Shown one piece after another: positions 50,493 through 59,422 of a stretch of DNA of 64,000 bases (its first letter is position 1; each line of letters begins with the position of its first letter). The stretch covers positions 95,107 through 159,106 of the forward strand of contig MEQB01000064.1 in the NCBI GenBank assembly GCA_001770015.1, written 5' to 3'. The position numbers and the translations under genes were made by a program. Below the pieces are notes generated by a model. The model did no database searches. It was not told the origin of the DNA and saw only the letters and a list, made by a program, of their open reading frames with translations. The DNA is from Bdellovibrionales bacterium RIFOXYC1_FULL_37_79. Lineage in GTDB: Bacteria > Bdellovibrionota > Bacteriovoracia > Bacteriovoracales > Bacteriovoracaceae.

Positions 50493-51693
50493 ACGAGCTC
50501 AAATTATTCCCGAATCAATTACTCTTAAGTTAAATACCCTGGCCGGTAAATTAAAAGATGAAGGGCGAGAAGTGTTTAATTTGACGGCAGGGCAACTGCC
50601 TTGTTTTCCACCGGATGCCTTTATTGAAGATTTATTCAAAGTGGCCAAGGAAACCAAAAGTTTCCAATACAGTCCGGTGAAAGGTACGGAGGAGCTTCGA
50701 AAAAATTTTACGAATTATCTTGAGCAGACCAGAGGAATCAATATCAAAGATACTCACGATTCCTTGGTTGGTAACGGCGGAAAGGCGGTTTTAACAAACA
50801 TTATCTCAAGTATCGTCGATCCGGGAGATGAGGTTATTTTATTTGCTCCATATTGGATTTCTTATCCTCACATGGTTGGTCTTTGTGAAGGGAAACTGAT
50901 CATGGTCGGATCCGGTCGTCAAAAATTTGTACCGGATCTACAACAACTTGAAGAAAAAATTACCAGGAAAACTAAAGTGATTATTTTAAATAGTCCAAGT
51001 AATCCAAGCGGTATTTATTTAAGCGATGAGTGGATGAAAGAATTTGCCGTGATTTTAAAAAAACATCCGAATATTCTGGTTATCAGCGACGAAATTTATT
51101 ATGAGCTGGCCTATGATGGAAAAAAACCCAAGTACTATTATCAATTTGATAAGTCTCTTTTGGCACAAACCTTTATTGTGCATGGAATTTCCAAATCACT
51201 GGCCTGTACCGGACTTAGAATTGGTTGGTGTGTAGGTCCCAAAGAATATATAAGTGCGATTGGGCGTTTGCAAGGTCACATTGCCTCTGGTGCGAACAGC
51301 CTGACCCAGGAAGCTTTGAAAAATTATAATCTTTTTAATACGGAAAATTTTTTAAAACCAATGCTTGATACGCTTAGAGAAAATGCCGGTATTTTAAAAT
51401 CGGAGCTTTATCAGAGAAATCTAGGGCATATCTGGTATGAGATTAATTCAGCTTTTTATTTTATGCTTAATTTAAAAGAGCTTCCTTACTTTAAAAAAAA
51501 TTCTTGTAGTTGCTCATGTTCGCTTACCGATCAATCATTTGAAATGTGTAAAAAGTTAATGGAAGAAACTGGCGTGGTGATTGTACCCAGCAGTGACTTT
51601 GGCATTGATAATCATGCCCGCATCAGTATGGTGTTACCTGCCGCCAAATTTCAAGTTGCGGTAGCTAAAATACTGGACTTTTTTACTAGGTAA
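50479..51693 (+). CDS. Class I/II pyridoxal-phosphate aminotransferase with a cysteine cluster
   Basis: A 404-residue aspartate-type aminotransferase: LTAGQLPCFPPDAF near residue 35, SYSPVKGTEELR-like block QYSPVKGTEELR, ILNSPSNPSGIYL, ISDEIYYELAYDG, and the PLP-lysine segment VHGISKSLACTGLRIGW. All catalytic residues of the fold are present. Odd: near residue 340 there is an extra Ser/Cys run, NSCSCSCSLTDQ, with a fourth Cys ten residues on (SFEMC), where homologues have a plain loop. It could bind a metal or be redox-active. The gene overlaps coaD by 14 bp. The exact amino-acid substrate is not determinable. Confidence 0.85.
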   Translation: MSISKRAQIIPESITLKLNTLAGKLKDEGREVFNLTAGQLPCFPPDAFIEDLFKVAKETKSFQYSPVKGTEELRKNFTNYLEQTRGINIKDTHDSLVGNGGKAVLTNIISSIVDPGDEVILFAPYWISYPHMVGLCEGKLIMVGSGRQKFVPDLQQLEEKITRKTKVIILNSPSNPSGIYLSDEWMKEFAVILKKHPNILVISDEIYYELAYDGKKPKYYYQFDKSLLAQTFIVHGISKSLACTGLRIGWCVGPKEYISAIGRLQGHIASGANSLTQEALKNYNLFNTENFLKPMLDTLRENAGILKSELYQRNLGHIWYEINSAFYFMLNLKELPYFKKNSCSCSCSLTDQSFEMCKKLMEETGVVIVPSSDFGIDNHARISMVLPAAKFQVAVAKILDFFTR

Positions 51694-51808
51694 AATCGAA
51701 TTCCAAGTAATTAGATCAGGATAATTCTGCCTTCTAAAAAAAAATGCTTACCTAGTTCATACTATAGACAAGAGATAGACCATGTCTGTCTGTCTATGAG
51801 GTATGATA

Positions 51809-52795
51809 ATGCTAAAAATCTTACTTTTCTTTTTGATTTTAATACTTATCTGCGCCTGTGGAAAATCAAGAGAAGAACTTATTGATGAGACCATTGAGAA
51901 GGCCAATATTTTACTGACTGCGGGTAATTGCGATTTAGCGATTACCATACTTGAAGGAATCGGTCGGCAGACTAAAAACTTTCGTTACTTGAGGACGTTA
52001 TCATCTGCTTACGCTTGTAAGGCGGGGTATAGTGAGAGTGTATTATTTGGTGATGATCTTCCCAACATCTCAGCTACCTCGGTTTGGGGCAGTTTATCCA
52101 GTTTTACAACCTCAACTAAGATGACTGCACCTACCTCAAAAAGTTTTACCAACTTGATTACGGCCATTGAAATAATCCTCTATGCAGGCGGTGGTATTCC
52201 TTCTACAACCGAACCCACCGTGGCGGAAAGGAGTGAGTTTATCCAAGGAGCGGAGCTTGGTGACTTACATACTCAAGCTCTTTATATGCTTATTTCTGCG
52301 CTTGGTATGTATGTTTATCACTATGGTGCCGCAGATGCAGGATTAAAAGCGGGAAGAAGTGGAGGGGATGATTGTTTTCTTGATTACGATGAAACCATAA
52401 CCACCACATCCACTTATGCAACTTTAGCATTGTATATTAATAACCTACCTGCTGATAATGCTTGCAGAGGAATTGTTAATAGTGGGCATCCTGATTTAAC
52501 CACAGTTGCAGCGAATGTATCGAGACTTTGTGATGGAGTTTTTTTGTTTAATAATTTCAGAGTAGTCTTGACCGAGGTATTGGCGGATTTAGCTGCATCG
52601 GTTGATGATTTAAAAGTGCTTGAGTCGGTGAAGGTTGTGTTGGATTTGCAAAGGCTTGCACTGATACAGGCGCAAGCAGGTTCAGCTGATGTTGACACTG
52701 TTTTAAGTAGATCTGTGTGTGTTTTGGAGAACACTGCTGATACGAAGTATATTCAAACATATTTTTTATATTACTTTGATTTTTTATTTAATTAA
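51809..52795 (+). CDS. Lipoprotein, TPR-like, unknown function
   Basis: A 328-residue lipoprotein with lipobox ICAC (lipidated Cys in KILLFFLILILICAC). The first third is helical and TPR-like (LIDETIEKANILLTAGNCDL, AITILEGIG), the rest Thr/Ala/Asp-rich with scattered cysteines. No family is recognised. The start is ATG 51809, 7 nt after GAGG. Its stop touches the start of the next gene, a barrel protein, so the two probably work together at the outer membrane. Confidence 0.65.
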   Translation: MLKILLFFLILILICACGKSREELIDETIEKANILLTAGNCDLAITILEGIGRQTKNFRYLRTLSSAYACKAGYSESVLFGDDLPNISATSVWGSLSSFTTSTKMTAPTSKSFTNLITAIEIILYAGGGIPSTTEPTVAERSEFIQGAELGDLHTQALYMLISALGMYVYHYGAADAGLKAGRSGGDDCFLDYDETITTTSTYATLALYINNLPADNACRGIVNSGHPDLTTVAANVSRLCDGVFLFNNFRVVLTEVLADLAASVDDLKVLESVKVVLDLQRLALIQAQAGSADVDTVLSRSVCVLENTADTKYIQTYFLYYFDFLFN

Positions 52796-53941
52796 ATGAT
52801 GACAAAACTTTGGGTGGCCCTATTTATTTTTTTACTTTTAAGCGTCAGTTCTTATGCTAAAGAAGTTCATTATCTGGTTAGAAGTCCCAGAGCATTGCTG
52901 ATGGGAGATGCTTATACGGCGGTTGCCAATGATGAGTACACACTGTTTTATAATCCAGCCCTCTTGGGATATCACTCGGGGGTCAGTGGTAATATTTTAA
53001 ATTTTGATTTTGGGGTAACCAACGTATTGGATAAAAAAGATTTGAATCGATTTGATGATTTCCCTAAAGACGATGCAGCCGCCATGGCGGATCGAATTTT
53101 GGATTTTCCCATTCATATGCATTTGGGCGTGACACCATCTTTTAAAATGGAAGCGTTTTCTTTTTCTCTGCTTGCCAATTGGACGAGCAATTATATTTTA
53201 AGAAACCGGGTATCTCCTACGCTGGATATAGATTTTTTTTATGATCGTGGTTTTGTGGCAGGTTATGCTTATAAATTTGGCAGAGGAGGCAAAAAGACCA
53301 AAAAGGGCGGACGCACCACCGGCCTAAATGGCTCTTTGGGGGTTGCGCTCAAGCATATTAAAAGAGAAGCCTTGCAAGGATCTTTCCCGTTATTTGGAAC
53401 TTCAATTTTAAACGCCATTGCCTCACGAGATGATGCAGGTATTTCTAAAATAAGAAATGAACTAGGTTACGGAAAAGGTGATGGGTGGGGGGCAGATGCG
53501 GGATTTCAACTCCAATATGCGGGAAGTTTTTATGATATCATGAGCGGTCTGTCGGTTATGGATATTGGACATACTAATTTTAAAAAAGAATATGGAATTA
53601 GAAATGTCCCCAGACAGGAAATGATGGTTAACTGGGGAAATGCTCTTCAATACCATTTTGGAATTTTGAACACCACTTTTAGTTTTGACCTTCATCCAAT
53701 CAATATGCCGATTGATTTTGCCAGAAAAGTTCATGTTGGCTTTAATGCGGATGTGCTTGGATATGGGGTTTATGGCGGTTGGAATGGTGGATATTTAAGC
53801 TATGGTGCTTCGGTCAACTTTTTTATTTTTAAGTTGATGGCCGGATTTTATGGTGTGGAGCTTGGCACAGAGAGAAGAGAAAAGAAAGGCAATAGAATAC
53901 TGCTATATTTAAGTTTACTTAATTTTTCTTTTGAACCTTAG
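52796..53941 (+). CDS. Outer-membrane beta-barrel protein of PorV/FadL-like type
   Basis: A 381-residue barrel with a signal peptide (LWVALFIFLLLSVSSYAK) and the typical start SPRALLMGDAYTAVANDEYTLFYNPALLG seen, in pieces, at residues 29-57 (GMGxAYxAVAxDxxxxxYNPAGL pattern), as in PorV/OMPP1 proteins. Many strands with glycine and aromatic residues follow. The ATG immediately follows the upstream lipoprotein stop (TAAATG), so the pair is coupled. It may transport or tether a substrate; the family does not tell. Confidence 0.75.
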   Translation: MMTKLWVALFIFLLLSVSSYAKEVHYLVRSPRALLMGDAYTAVANDEYTLFYNPALLGYHSGVSGNILNFDFGVTNVLDKKDLNRFDDFPKDDAAAMADRILDFPIHMHLGVTPSFKMEAFSFSLLANWTSNYILRNRVSPTLDIDFFYDRGFVAGYAYKFGRGGKKTKKGGRTTGLNGSLGVALKHIKREALQGSFPLFGTSILNAIASRDDAGISKIRNELGYGKGDGWGADAGFQLQYAGSFYDIMSGLSVMDIGHTNFKKEYGIRNVPRQEMMVNWGNALQYHFGILNTTFSFDLHPINMPIDFARKVHVGFNADVLGYGVYGGWNGGYLSYGASVNFFIFKLMAGFYGVELGTERREKKGNRILLYLSLLNFSFEP

Positions 53942-53987
53942 TCTATTCATGTAGAATGAAAGACAGGGTGTTCAACTGGAGGTTGTT

Positions 53988-55295
53988 TTGGAAAAAGTTT
54001 TTGTGCTTGATACTAATGTGTTGTTGTTTGATCCGATGGCCATTAATAAATTTGGCAAAAACACCGTCTTTATTCCCCTCATAGTTATTGAAGAACTGGA
54101 CCGCTTTAAAAAAGATCAAAATGAAAATGGTAGAAACGCCAGGCATTTTTCTCGGATTGTGGATGATTTAAGATCCCAAGGTCCACTCTCCCATGGAGTG
54201 GCCCTGAGTAACGGTGGAAAACTAATTATTTCTTTGGATAAACACACCAAGGGAAAATATGATGTAATTGATATCTCAATTCCTGATAATCGCATTCTTT
54301 CAACGGCACTGGCCTTAAAGGAAGAGAAGAAAACGGTTACTTTAATATCAAAGGATATCAACCTACGTTTAAAGTCGGACATGCTGGGACTAAATGCGGA
54401 AGATTACGGTCCCAAAGATGTCACTATTGATGATCTTTATACAGGAAATCGCTTGTACGAGGTGGAAGTTCAAAGACTGGTGGAGTTTGAAAAAAACCGA
54501 TTTCTTCCTTTGAGTGAAAAAGAATATGCGGAAATCAATCCCAACGAATATTTGATTGTGTGTGAGCAGGGAAATGATCGTCACCGGGCCCTTGGCAGGT
54601 ATTCTTTTGATAAGAAGGGTATTGTGCCACTTATCCCTATCCGGGAGGGGGTGTGGGGTATTTATCCCAAGAATACTGAGCAGCAGTTTGCTTTCGATGC
54701 CTTGTTAAATGATGAAGTCAAGCTGGTGACCTTGGTGGGAAAGGCGGGGACTGGAAAGACGCTACTGGCAATTGCCGCTGGCCTTGAAAAAACCATTAAT
54801 GACGAAACCTTTCATCGATTGCTGGTATCAAGGCCGGTACAGCCGATGGGAAAAGATCTGGGATATTTACCAGGCGATGTAAACGAAAAACTGGCTCCCT
54901 GGATGCAACCGATATTTGATAATATGGATTTTTTATTTGGACAACAACGGGGGTTGCATTCTTCTTGGGAAGAGCTGATTAATCAGGGACTGCTGCACGT
55001 TGAACCACTGACTTATATTCGAGGGAGAACGATTCCCAATCAATATCTGATCATTGATGAGGCCCAGAACTTGTCTCCCCATGAGGTTAAAACTATTATA
55101 ACCAGAGCTGGGGAGGGCACCAAAATTGTTCTAACCGGAGACTGTGAGCAGATTGATAGCCCGTATCTGGATTCAGTCAATAACGGGCTCGCCTACGTTG
55201 TGGATCGCTTAAAAAACGAGAAGATTACCGCGCATACCAATTTAAAAGTGGGAGAGCGCTCGGAGTTATCCGAGATTGCTTCCAAGCGATTATAG
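53988..55295 (+). CDS. PIN-PhoH fusion ATPase/nuclease
   Basis: A 435-residue protein with an N-terminal PIN domain (VFVLDTNVLLFDP, VIEELDRFKK, the late acidic residues SIPDNRILSTAL and LISKDINLR, so the acidic RNase site is intact) and a C-terminal PhoH-type ATPase (LVTLVGKAGTGKTLLAIAAGLE Walker A in parts, IIDEAQNLSPHEVKTII, GDCEQID). PhoH2-type proteins act as RNA unwinding nucleases. It starts at TTG 53988, after GGAGG. The 3' end overlaps a convergent small hypothetical gene by 6 bp. Confidence 0.92.
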   Translation: MEKVFVLDTNVLLFDPMAINKFGKNTVFIPLIVIEELDRFKKDQNENGRNARHFSRIVDDLRSQGPLSHGVALSNGGKLIISLDKHTKGKYDVIDISIPDNRILSTALALKEEKKTVTLISKDINLRLKSDMLGLNAEDYGPKDVTIDDLYTGNRLYEVEVQRLVEFEKNRFLPLSEKEYAEINPNEYLIVCEQGNDRHRALGRYSFDKKGIVPLIPIREGVWGIYPKNTEQQFAFDALLNDEVKLVTLVGKAGTGKTLLAIAAGLEKTINDETFHRLLVSRPVQPMGKDLGYLPGDVNEKLAPWMQPIFDNMDFLFGQQRGLHSSWEELINQGLLHVEPLTYIRGRTIPNQYLIIDEAQNLSPHEVKTIITRAGEGTKIVLTGDCEQIDSPYLDSVNNGLAYVVDRLKNEKITAHTNLKVGERSELSEIASKRL

Positions 55296-55589
55296 GTACT
55301 CTTCAAAGTTGAGAATGGTATTTTCATTGTGATTGGAATGACAGGATAGTTTTTTGTTGGCGCCGGTGCGTTTTTCAAATTCTTTTAAAACCAGTCTGGA
55401 TTTTATCGTCAGATCCTTGTCAATTACGCCGCGTCTTAGGTCGTTAATGATCATATTAGATTCGTTGATCAGCTCGGAAAAAGTTAACACCTCTAAATAT
55501 TCCTTGAAACATTTGTTGGCAGCATTTTCGTCATAGATAGTTTTAAAACTGGAAAATGGAATAATATTATTGGAGTTTATGTCGCTCAT
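55290..55589 (-). CDS. Small hypothetical protein
   Basis: A 99-residue, helical, charged protein without signal peptide or recognised family (SELINESNMIINDLRRGVID, LKEFEKRTGANKKLSCHSN). The start at ATG 55589 has AAGGTG at suitable distance; GTG 55598 is the alternative. It converges on phoH with a 6-bp overlap. It may be a regulator partner of the PIN-PhoH protein, but nothing in the sequence proves it. Confidence 0.55.
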   Translation of the reverse strand: MSDINSNNIIPFSSFKTIYDENAANKCFKEYLEVLTFSELINESNMIINDLRRGVIDKDLTIKSRLVLKEFEKRTGANKKLSCHSNHNENTILNFEEYL

Positions 55590-55715
55590 TTTTGGCACAC
55601 CTTATGTAAAATCCATTTGCAATGTGGCCTACCCCATATGATCTTTCAAGAATATGTTTTTATGCAGAACCAAAATGTGAAATTTTTACTTGATTAACGC
55701 ATATGATTCAAGTAG

Positions 55716-56348
55716 TTATGCGTGGCGTTTTTGTCTTTTCCTTACAATTAGAAAGATAAGTACGGAAAGGGCAAAAATAATAAAGATAATCAAATTAAAT
55801 TTTTTTATATACTCAATCATGGGAAGGCCAATAAAGTAGTAAGCGGTGAAAAATACGCTGGTGGAAATGGAAGCCGCAATGAAATCATAGATACAAAATT
55901 TAATTGGTTTGACCCCGGTGATCCCGCTGGTTAAAAAAATTCCGTTTCGTACCCCAAAAGGAATGAATCTTCCAATGATAAAAGTTAAAATTCCATACTT
56001 TTCAATATTGGTTTTAAACCATTCCACTTTCTGTGGGTTCATCATTTTGGCAAAAAATTTGATTTTGAAAATATGGGGCCCCAAAATCCTACCAAGATAA
56101 AAGCTGATCACATCACTCCAATAGACTCCCATGAAAACCCCGATAAATAAAGGTATCAACTGATCGGGATATTGAGCCGCAAGAGTTGCCGAAATAAAAA
56201 GCATAAGATCTTCGGAAACAGGCAGGTTGAAGCCAGCTAAAAGCAAAAGTCCAAAAATGGCGTAAGGGGCGATATGAATATTTTGTTGAATAAAGAGTAT
56301 AAACTCATCCATGATCACATCTTGGGTTGCTTGGTTGTAAAATACCAC
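55716..56348 (-). CDS. DedA/SNARE-associated (VTT domain) membrane protein
   Basis: A 210-residue inner-membrane protein of the DedA family, associated with lipid flipping. It has four to five hydrophobic segments, the early motif GLLLLAGFNLPVSEDLMLFI, GVYWSDVISFYLGR, and the conserved FIIGRFIPFGVRNGIF with the key Arg-Phe. A basic tail (VRKRQKRHA) closes it. The start is unclear: GTG 56348, or ATG 56312 (MDEFILFI), both with poor ribosome-binding sites. It is on the same strand as the peroxiredoxin gene, separated from it by a terminator. Confidence 0.85.
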   Translation of the reverse strand: MVFYNQATQDVIMDEFILFIQQNIHIAPYAIFGLLLLAGFNLPVSEDLMLFISATLAAQYPDQLIPLFIGVFMGVYWSDVISFYLGRILGPHIFKIKFFAKMMNPQKVEWFKTNIEKYGILTFIIGRFIPFGVRNGIFLTSGITGVKPIKFCIYDFIAASISTSVFFTAYYFIGLPMIEYIKKFNLIIFIIFALSVLIFLIVRKRQKRHA

Positions 56349-56370
56349 TTAAGGATATATTAGTTTAAAA

Positions 56371-56400
56371 TAAAAGGCCCACAAATTTGCAGGCCTTTTG
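56371..56400 (-). terminator. Terminator after the peroxiredoxin gene
   Basis: AAAAGGCC (56372-56379) and GGCCTTTT (56392-56399) pair with a 12-nt loop. On the minus strand the stem is followed by TTTTATTTT, so it ends the peroxiredoxin transcript. Confidence 0.85.
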
Positions 56401-56420
56401 TTTTAGATTATCGTTAAAAA

Positions 56421-57029
56421 TTAGCCGTGTTTATTAAAATATGTTTTTGATGCCTGTGGATCTGGTTTCATGGTGTCTTGACCTTTTGACCAATTGGCGG
56501 GACACACTTCACCATTTTTGGCGACATATTGGAAGGCTTCAATCAGTCTAAGAATTTCATCAACATTTCTTCCCACTCCCAGATTATTAATGGTTGAGTG
56601 CTGAATCATATTCTGGTCATCTATAATAAAAAGGCCTCTCAGGGCCACTCCTTCTTCTTCAATTAAGACGCCGTAGTCCCTCGATATTTTTTTATTAAAA
56701 TCACTCAGCAGGGGATATTTCACATTTCCAATTCCACCTTCGGCACGGCTTTGTTTGGTCCAGGCCAGGTGAGAGAAAATACTATCGGTTGAGACGCCAA
56801 TGATTTCGGTTTTGAGCTCTTTAAACTGATCGATTTTATCAGAAAAGGCGGTGATTTCAGTTGGACATACAAATGTGAAATCAAGAGGATAAAAAAACAA
56901 TACTTTCCATTTACTCTTCATATCACTTAGAGATAATTGTTTAAATTCTCCATTTACAAGCGCTTGGGCCACAAATTCTGGGGCCTTATTACCAACCAAT
57001 CTACCCTTGTTAACACATTCATTAGTCAT
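56421..57029 (-). CDS. 2-Cys peroxiredoxin (AhpC/Prx type)
   Basis: Reduces hydrogen peroxide and organic peroxides in the cytosol. The 202-residue protein has the peroxidatic [17 protein letters not shown] (Cys55), the Prx loop [22 protein letters not shown] and the resolving-cysteine motif [11 protein letters not shown] near the C-terminus, the mark of typical 2-Cys enzymes. The ATG at 57029 follows AAGGAGA. No ahpF or thioredoxin reductase gene is adjacent. Confidence 0.95.
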   Translation of the reverse strand: MTNECVNKGRLVGNKAPEFVAQALVNGEFKQLSLSDMKSKWKVLFFYPLDFTFVCPTEITAFSDKIDQFKELKTEIIGVSTDSIFSHLAWTKQSRAEGGIGNVKYPLLSDFNKKISRDYGVLIEEEGVALRGLFIIDDQNMIQHSTINNLGVGRNVDEILRLIEAFQYVAKNGEVCPANWSKGQDTMKPDPQASKTYFNKHG

Positions 57030-57232
57030 TTTTGTCTCCTTTTTAAATGTAAAATATGCTTAACTGTAGATAAGTGGAACATTGACTGGTTTGTTACAAA
57101 AAAATAAAAAATCTTTTTAGTCAACTGACTGATTTTTTTTTATTAACATGCTATTATTTCTAAAGTAATTTCAATATGTTGTCGAAATGTAATCAACGAG
57201 TGAAGTGTAAGGAAATTGAGGAGAGATGGTTA

Positions 57233-57838
57233 ATGAAAGAAGTGATGAATTATATTCCCAATCCAATAGTTATCGAGCAAACCGCCAGAGGAGAGCGGCA
57301 ATATGATATTTATTCCCGGCTGCTTATCGATAGAATTATCTTTTTGGGGTCCCCAATCAATGATGTGGTGGCGAACTTGATTATTGCCCAGATGCTTTTT
57401 TTAGAGCAATCTGATGCCGAGGCTCCTATTAATTTTTATATAAATAGTCCTGGTGGAAGTGTCTATGCGGGGCTTGCCATGTACGATATTATGAATTTGA
57501 TTTCTTGTCCGGTATATACCACCTGTATTGGATTGGCAGCATCCATGGGATCACTGCTTTTATGTGCCGGTGCCAAGGGCTTTAGGTATTCCTTGCCACA
57601 TAGTCGGATAATGCTTCATCAACCAATGGGAGGAGCTGGAGGACAGTGTTCCGATATTCAAATTCAAGCGAATGAGATTCAAGATTTGAAGAAAAAATTA
57701 AATGCTATTTATGCCAAGCATACGGGAAAGGATTTAGCATACATTGAAAAGCAGACTGATCGGGATAATTTTTTATCACCCGAGATGGCAAAAGAATTTG
57801 GTTTAATTGATTTAATTATTGAAAAAAAGAAAAAATGA
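57233..57838 (+). CDS. clpP: ATP-dependent Clp protease proteolytic subunit ClpP
   Basis: Serine protease of the Clp complex, 201 residues. The start is ATG 57233 ([11 protein letters not shown]), 7 nt after GGAGAG; the in-frame codon at 57176 extends it without conservation. The catalytic triad is intact: Ser in [11 protein letters not shown], His in [11 protein letters not shown], Asp in QTDRDNFLS. It is followed by clpX after 47 bp and lon further on, the usual clpP-clpX-lon order, but the trigger-factor gene that often precedes clpP is absent. Confidence 0.96.
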   Translation: MKEVMNYIPNPIVIEQTARGERQYDIYSRLLIDRIIFLGSPINDVVANLIIAQMLFLEQSDAEAPINFYINSPGGSVYAGLAMYDIMNLISCPVYTTCIGLAASMGSLLLCAGAKGFRYSLPHSRIMLHQPMGGAGGQCSDIQIQANEIQDLKKKLNAIYAKHTGKDLAYIEKQTDRDNFLSPEMAKEFGLIDLIIEKKKK

Positions 57839-57885
57839 ATAAATTGGTTTTCATAAGTAGGAACTTTTAAAGAGGGTAAGATTGA

Positions 57886-59205
57886 ATGAATAGGGAAAAA
57901 GGAAATTACCAGGCAACGCTCCATTGCAATTTTTGTGGGAAATCTCAAAAGGAAGTAAATAAGTTGATTGCCGGCCCGGGCTGTTATATTTGTGATGAAT
58001 GCGTGGAACTTTGCAATGATATTATTTATGAAGATTCAGTAAAAACCAGCACCAAAGTGGCCATCGATAAGGTGCCAAAACCCCACGAGATTAAGGCCCA
58101 TTTGGATCAGTATGTAATTGGGCAGGAAAGGGCGAAGAAAATTATTTCGGTGGCTGTACATAATCACTATAAAAGAATTTCCCATGGCGAGAAGATAAAA
58201 AATTCCCGCAATAAAAATGATGAAGTTGAATTGCATAAATCCAATATTTTGCTAGCCGGGCCGACAGGGAGTGGAAAAACTCTTTTGGCCCAGTCGCTTG
58301 CCAGATTTTTAAATGTGCCTTTTGCTATCGCAGATGCCACCTCCTTGACCGAGGCGGGTTATGTGGGAGAGGATGTGGAAAATATCATTTTAAATCTGTT
58401 GCAAAATTGTGATTACGATATTGTTAGGGCCGAGCGAGGTATTGTTTATATTGATGAAATTGACAAGATTGCCAGGAAGTCAGAAAACCCATCCATTACC
58501 CGGGATGTTTCTGGAGAAGGTGTGCAACAGGCACTTCTTAAAATTATTGAAGGGACTATCGCCTCTGTTCCCCCCAAAGGTGGCAGAAAACATCCTCAAC
58601 AGGAATTTTTACAGGTTAACACCAGAAATATTCTTTTCATTTGTGCAGGGGCCTTTGTTGGTCTTGATAAAATAATTGAAAAACGATTGACCAAAAGACC
58701 AATGGGGCTGGTGGTGGAAGTCAAATCCACCGAGAAATCCATCGTCGAAAAATTAGGTGGAATTGAACCAGAAGATCTCTATAGATTTGGACTCATTCCT
58801 GAATTTGTGGGAAGGTTGCCGGTCAATGCCATGTTGGATGAATTGGATGAAGAAGCCTTACTCAAGATATTGACCGAACCCAAAAATGCTATCACCAAGC
58901 AATACACAAAACTTTTTGAATATGATGGCATCGAGCTTGAGTTTGAGTATGAAGCACTGAAAGAAGTGGCCAAGATAGCTTTGGAAAAGAAAACTGGAGC
59001 ACGAGGCCTGAGAGCGATTTTGGAGCAGACGATGTTGGATGTCATGTATGATATCCCCTCTAATGATCGAGTTTGTAAAGTGTTAGTCACTTATGATTCG
59101 ATTGTTGGAAAAAGTGGCCCGATATTGGTGGAAGGTGAAAGGATCTTAAAAAGCCGGGTGAAGGCCACTGAGTCACAAATCGAAGATAAAAAAAATGCGT
59201 CTTAA
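57886..59205 (+). CDS. clpX: ATP-dependent Clp protease ATP-binding subunit ClpX
   Basis: A 439-residue AAA+ unfoldase partner of ClpP. It has the N-terminal zinc-binding domain (CNFCGKS ... [11 protein letters not shown]), Walker [13 protein letters not shown], Walker [11 protein letters not shown], the sensor region [17 protein letters not shown] and [13 protein letters not shown]. The ClpP-docking loop tripeptide, IGF in E. coli, is Met-Gly-Leu here (RPMGLVVEV), still within the family pattern. It is in operon-like order with clpP. Confidence 0.96.
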   Translation: MNREKGNYQATLHCNFCGKSQKEVNKLIAGPGCYICDECVELCNDIIYEDSVKTSTKVAIDKVPKPHEIKAHLDQYVIGQERAKKIISVAVHNHYKRISHGEKIKNSRNKNDEVELHKSNILLAGPTGSGKTLLAQSLARFLNVPFAIADATSLTEAGYVGEDVENIILNLLQNCDYDIVRAERGIVYIDEIDKIARKSENPSITRDVSGEGVQQALLKIIEGTIASVPPKGGRKHPQQEFLQVNTRNILFICAGAFVGLDKIIEKRLTKRPMGLVVEVKSTEKSIVEKLGGIEPEDLYRFGLIPEFVGRLPVNAMLDELDEEALLKILTEPKNAITKQYTKLFEYDGIELEFEYEALKEVAKIALEKKTGARGLRAILEQTMLDVMYDIPSNDRVCKVLVTYDSIVGKSGPILVEGERILKSRVKATESQIEDKKNAS

Positions 59206-59422
59206 AACGGACGGTTTTTTTATACTGTGCGTGAGAGATATCTAATCGAAATTTAAGGGACAATTCTTAAATAAAAAAAACCTAGGAAATAATATCCTCA
59301 GCTTTTTTTTTGATCCTAATTTGAAATTCAGTCATAATTATTAGTAAGGAATCAAAATTTGATTTGTCAAAAGAAGACAAAGAATTTTGGTTTTGATTGC
59401 CAAGGCTGGGACAGGAGGTTAC

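Noticed and set aside
55697..55725. Inverted repeat ACGCATA/TATGCGT near the end of the DedA gene as a terminator
   Set aside because: No T-run follows the stem on the minus strand and a competing hairpin exists, so it is not a convincing terminator.
59270..59318. A/T-flanked imperfect hairpin after clpX
   Set aside because: Only a 4-bp core stem pairs, so a terminator cannot be claimed, although the flanks are A- and T-rich.
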